Positions 63,250 through 64,000 of a stretch of DNA of 64,000 bases are shown here, one piece after another. This stretch comes from an uncultured Erysipelotrichaceae bacterium (lineage in GTDB: Bacteria > Bacillota_I > Bacilli_A > RFN20 > CAG-826), in NCBI GenBank assembly GCA_902800905.1, contig CADCGC010000001.1, positions 151,758 through 215,757 on the forward strand, given 5' to 3'. The notes under the pieces are model-generated. The model made no database searches and was not told the origin of the DNA. It saw only the letters and a program-made list of their open reading frames with translations. The position numbers and the translations under genes are program-made. Within the stretch, counting starts at the first letter, position 1, and the number at the start of each line of letters is the position of its first letter.

Positions 63250-63645
63250 TTATTCGGCCTCCTTTTCTTCTTTAGCTGGTTCAGCGTCTTCCTCTTTCTC
63301 TGCTGCAGGTTTCTTTTCGACTTCTTCAGCAGGAATTTCACCAGTAAGAATTTCTTCTTTTAATTCTTTTTCTGCCTCTTTAACAGACATTTCGGCAGTC
63401 TTATCGATTGAGACTAATCTCCATCTTTTGGTAGCGGAGAGTTTTCTAGTTTCCATAATGGTCACTACATCTCCAATTTTAGCCTCGTTCTTTTCATCGT
63501 GCGCGTAATACTTCTTTCTATATTTAACGCGCTTGCCATACTTAGCGTGTTTTTTGTGAGTTTCAACAAGGACACCGATGGTCTTGTCGTTTTTATCACT
63601 AACAACTACGCCTTGAATGGAACGTCTTAAGTTTCTTTCTTCCAT
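63250..63645 (-). CDS. rpsQ: 30S ribosomal protein S17 with acidic C-terminal tail
   Basis: The S17 OB fold ([60 protein letters not shown]) ends near residue 85. About 45 more residues follow, rich in Glu, Lys, Ala and Pro. The usual length is 80-90, so the tail is an addition of the same kind seen on S5 and in the L5 linker. Confidence 0.96.
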   Translation of the reverse strand: MEERNLRRSIQGVVVSDKNDKTIGVLVETHKKHAKYGKRVKYRKKYYAHDEKNEAKIGDVVTIMETRKLSATKRWRLVSIDKTAEMSVKEAEKELKEEILTGEIPAEEVEKKPAAEKEEDAEPAKEEKEAE

Positions 63646-63659
63646 TTGTAACGATCTCC

Positions 63660-63860
63660 TTATTTAGATTCACTTAATTCTCTTTCACGTAACACCATGT
63701 TTACGCGGGCGATATCTTTTCTCACGCCAATGACTTCTTCTCCTCTTTCAAGAGTTCCGACGGCTTTTTTACGTCTTAACTCAAAGAGTTGTTCTTTTAA
63801 TGAGTAGAGCTTTTCTTTAAGTTCACTCGTAGACATTTCACGGACTTCACTAATTTTCAT
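63660..63860 (-). CDS. rpmC: 50S ribosomal protein L29
   Basis: This 66-residue two-helix protein has [40 protein letters not shown] and [14 protein letters not shown]29 lies at the exit tunnel. It starts 5 bases after rplP. Confidence 0.97.
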   Translation of the reverse strand: MKISEVREMSTSELKEKLYSLKEQLFELRRKKAVGTLERGEEVIGVRKDIARVNMVLRERELSESK

Positions 63861-63865
63861 TGCTA

Positions 63866-64000
63866 CTACTCTCCTTTTCCGACAACTTTACATTTGATTG
63901 GGAGTTTATAAGCAGCAAGTCTAAGAGCTTCTCTTGCGACTTCTCCGTCTACGCCTCCGATTTCAAACATCACTTGTCCTTGTTTAACTACTGCCACCCA
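63866..64000 (-). CDS. rplP: 50S ribosomal protein L16, C-terminal part
   Basis: The window edge cuts this gene. The 44 visible codons read [36 protein letters not shown] and CKVVGKGE, ending in tandem TAG codons; this is the conserved C-terminus of L16, which lies near the A site. It precedes rpmC, as in all spc-type operons. Confidence 0.97.
   Translation of the reverse strand, partial: WVAVVKQGQVMFEIGGVDGEVAREALRLAAYKLPIKCKVVGKGE

Overview
The window comes from an AT-rich, low-GC Gram-positive-type genome, most likely an uncultured, probably fermentative member of Bacillota (Bacilli / Erysipelotrichia / RF39-Acholeplasma-like lineages). The reasons are the S10-spc-alpha ribosomal gene order, the zinc-type S14 and L36, an ECF transporter module joined to truA-rplM-rpsI, a cysS-rlmB-sigma factor cluster like that of Bacillus, and an [FeFe] hydrogenase HydABC. 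TGA and TAA both act as stops and Trp is read from TGG, so the code is the standard bacterial one. Almost every gene is on the minus strand, so transcription runs mostly from high to low coordinates.

Layout. (1) 1-6555 is a defence-like island: an overlapping AAA ATPase/TOPRIM pair (the TOPRIM gene is cut by the window edge), an SF1-helicase-like ATPase with a C-terminal TIR domain, and a GHKL ATPase fused to a PD-(D/E)XK-like nuclease. Gene remnants lie between them and up to 7294. (2) 7295-25744 is a surface-polysaccharide locus. It has a priming sugar transferase, a polymerase fused to a flippase, several glycosyltransferases, a fucosyltransferase, a glucuronyl C5-epimerase-like protein, GDP-fucose synthesis by both the de novo (ManC, Gmd, Fcl) and salvage (Fkp) routes, and UDP-glucuronate/galacturonate synthesis. 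(3) 25.9-31.2 kb is a mixed region: a tocopherol-cyclase-like protein, a large hairpin, a HepT/MntA-type toxin-antitoxin pair, four tRNA genes, rplM-rpsI, a small membrane protein and a YefM/YoeB pair. (4) 31.2-38.1 kb holds housekeeping genes: yebC, truA, ecfT-ecfA2-ecfA1, a sigma factor, rlmB and cysS. (5) 38.3-45.5 kb is redox metabolism: the trimeric hydrogenase HydABC and dihydropyrimidine dehydrogenase PreA/PreT. (6) 45.7-53.4 kb is accessory: a hydrolase-glycosyltransferase fusion, a DUF2971 protein, a repeat-rich lipoprotein, tiny winged-helix-like paralogues, an XRE membrane protein and a frame-disrupted Phd/ParE locus. (7) 53.4-64 kb is the spc/alpha ribosomal operon from rplQ back to rplP, cut by the right edge.

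The most unusual observations are a ribosomal protein L5 with an extra amino-terminal region of about 170 residues carrying two DUF1508 (YegP-like) repeats, the TIR-tipped helicase-like protein with its defence-like neighbours, the Wzy-Wzx fusion, the hydrolase-GT4 fusion, and several well-formed paired operators and hairpins. All functional assignments come from reading motifs by eye; no database search was run.
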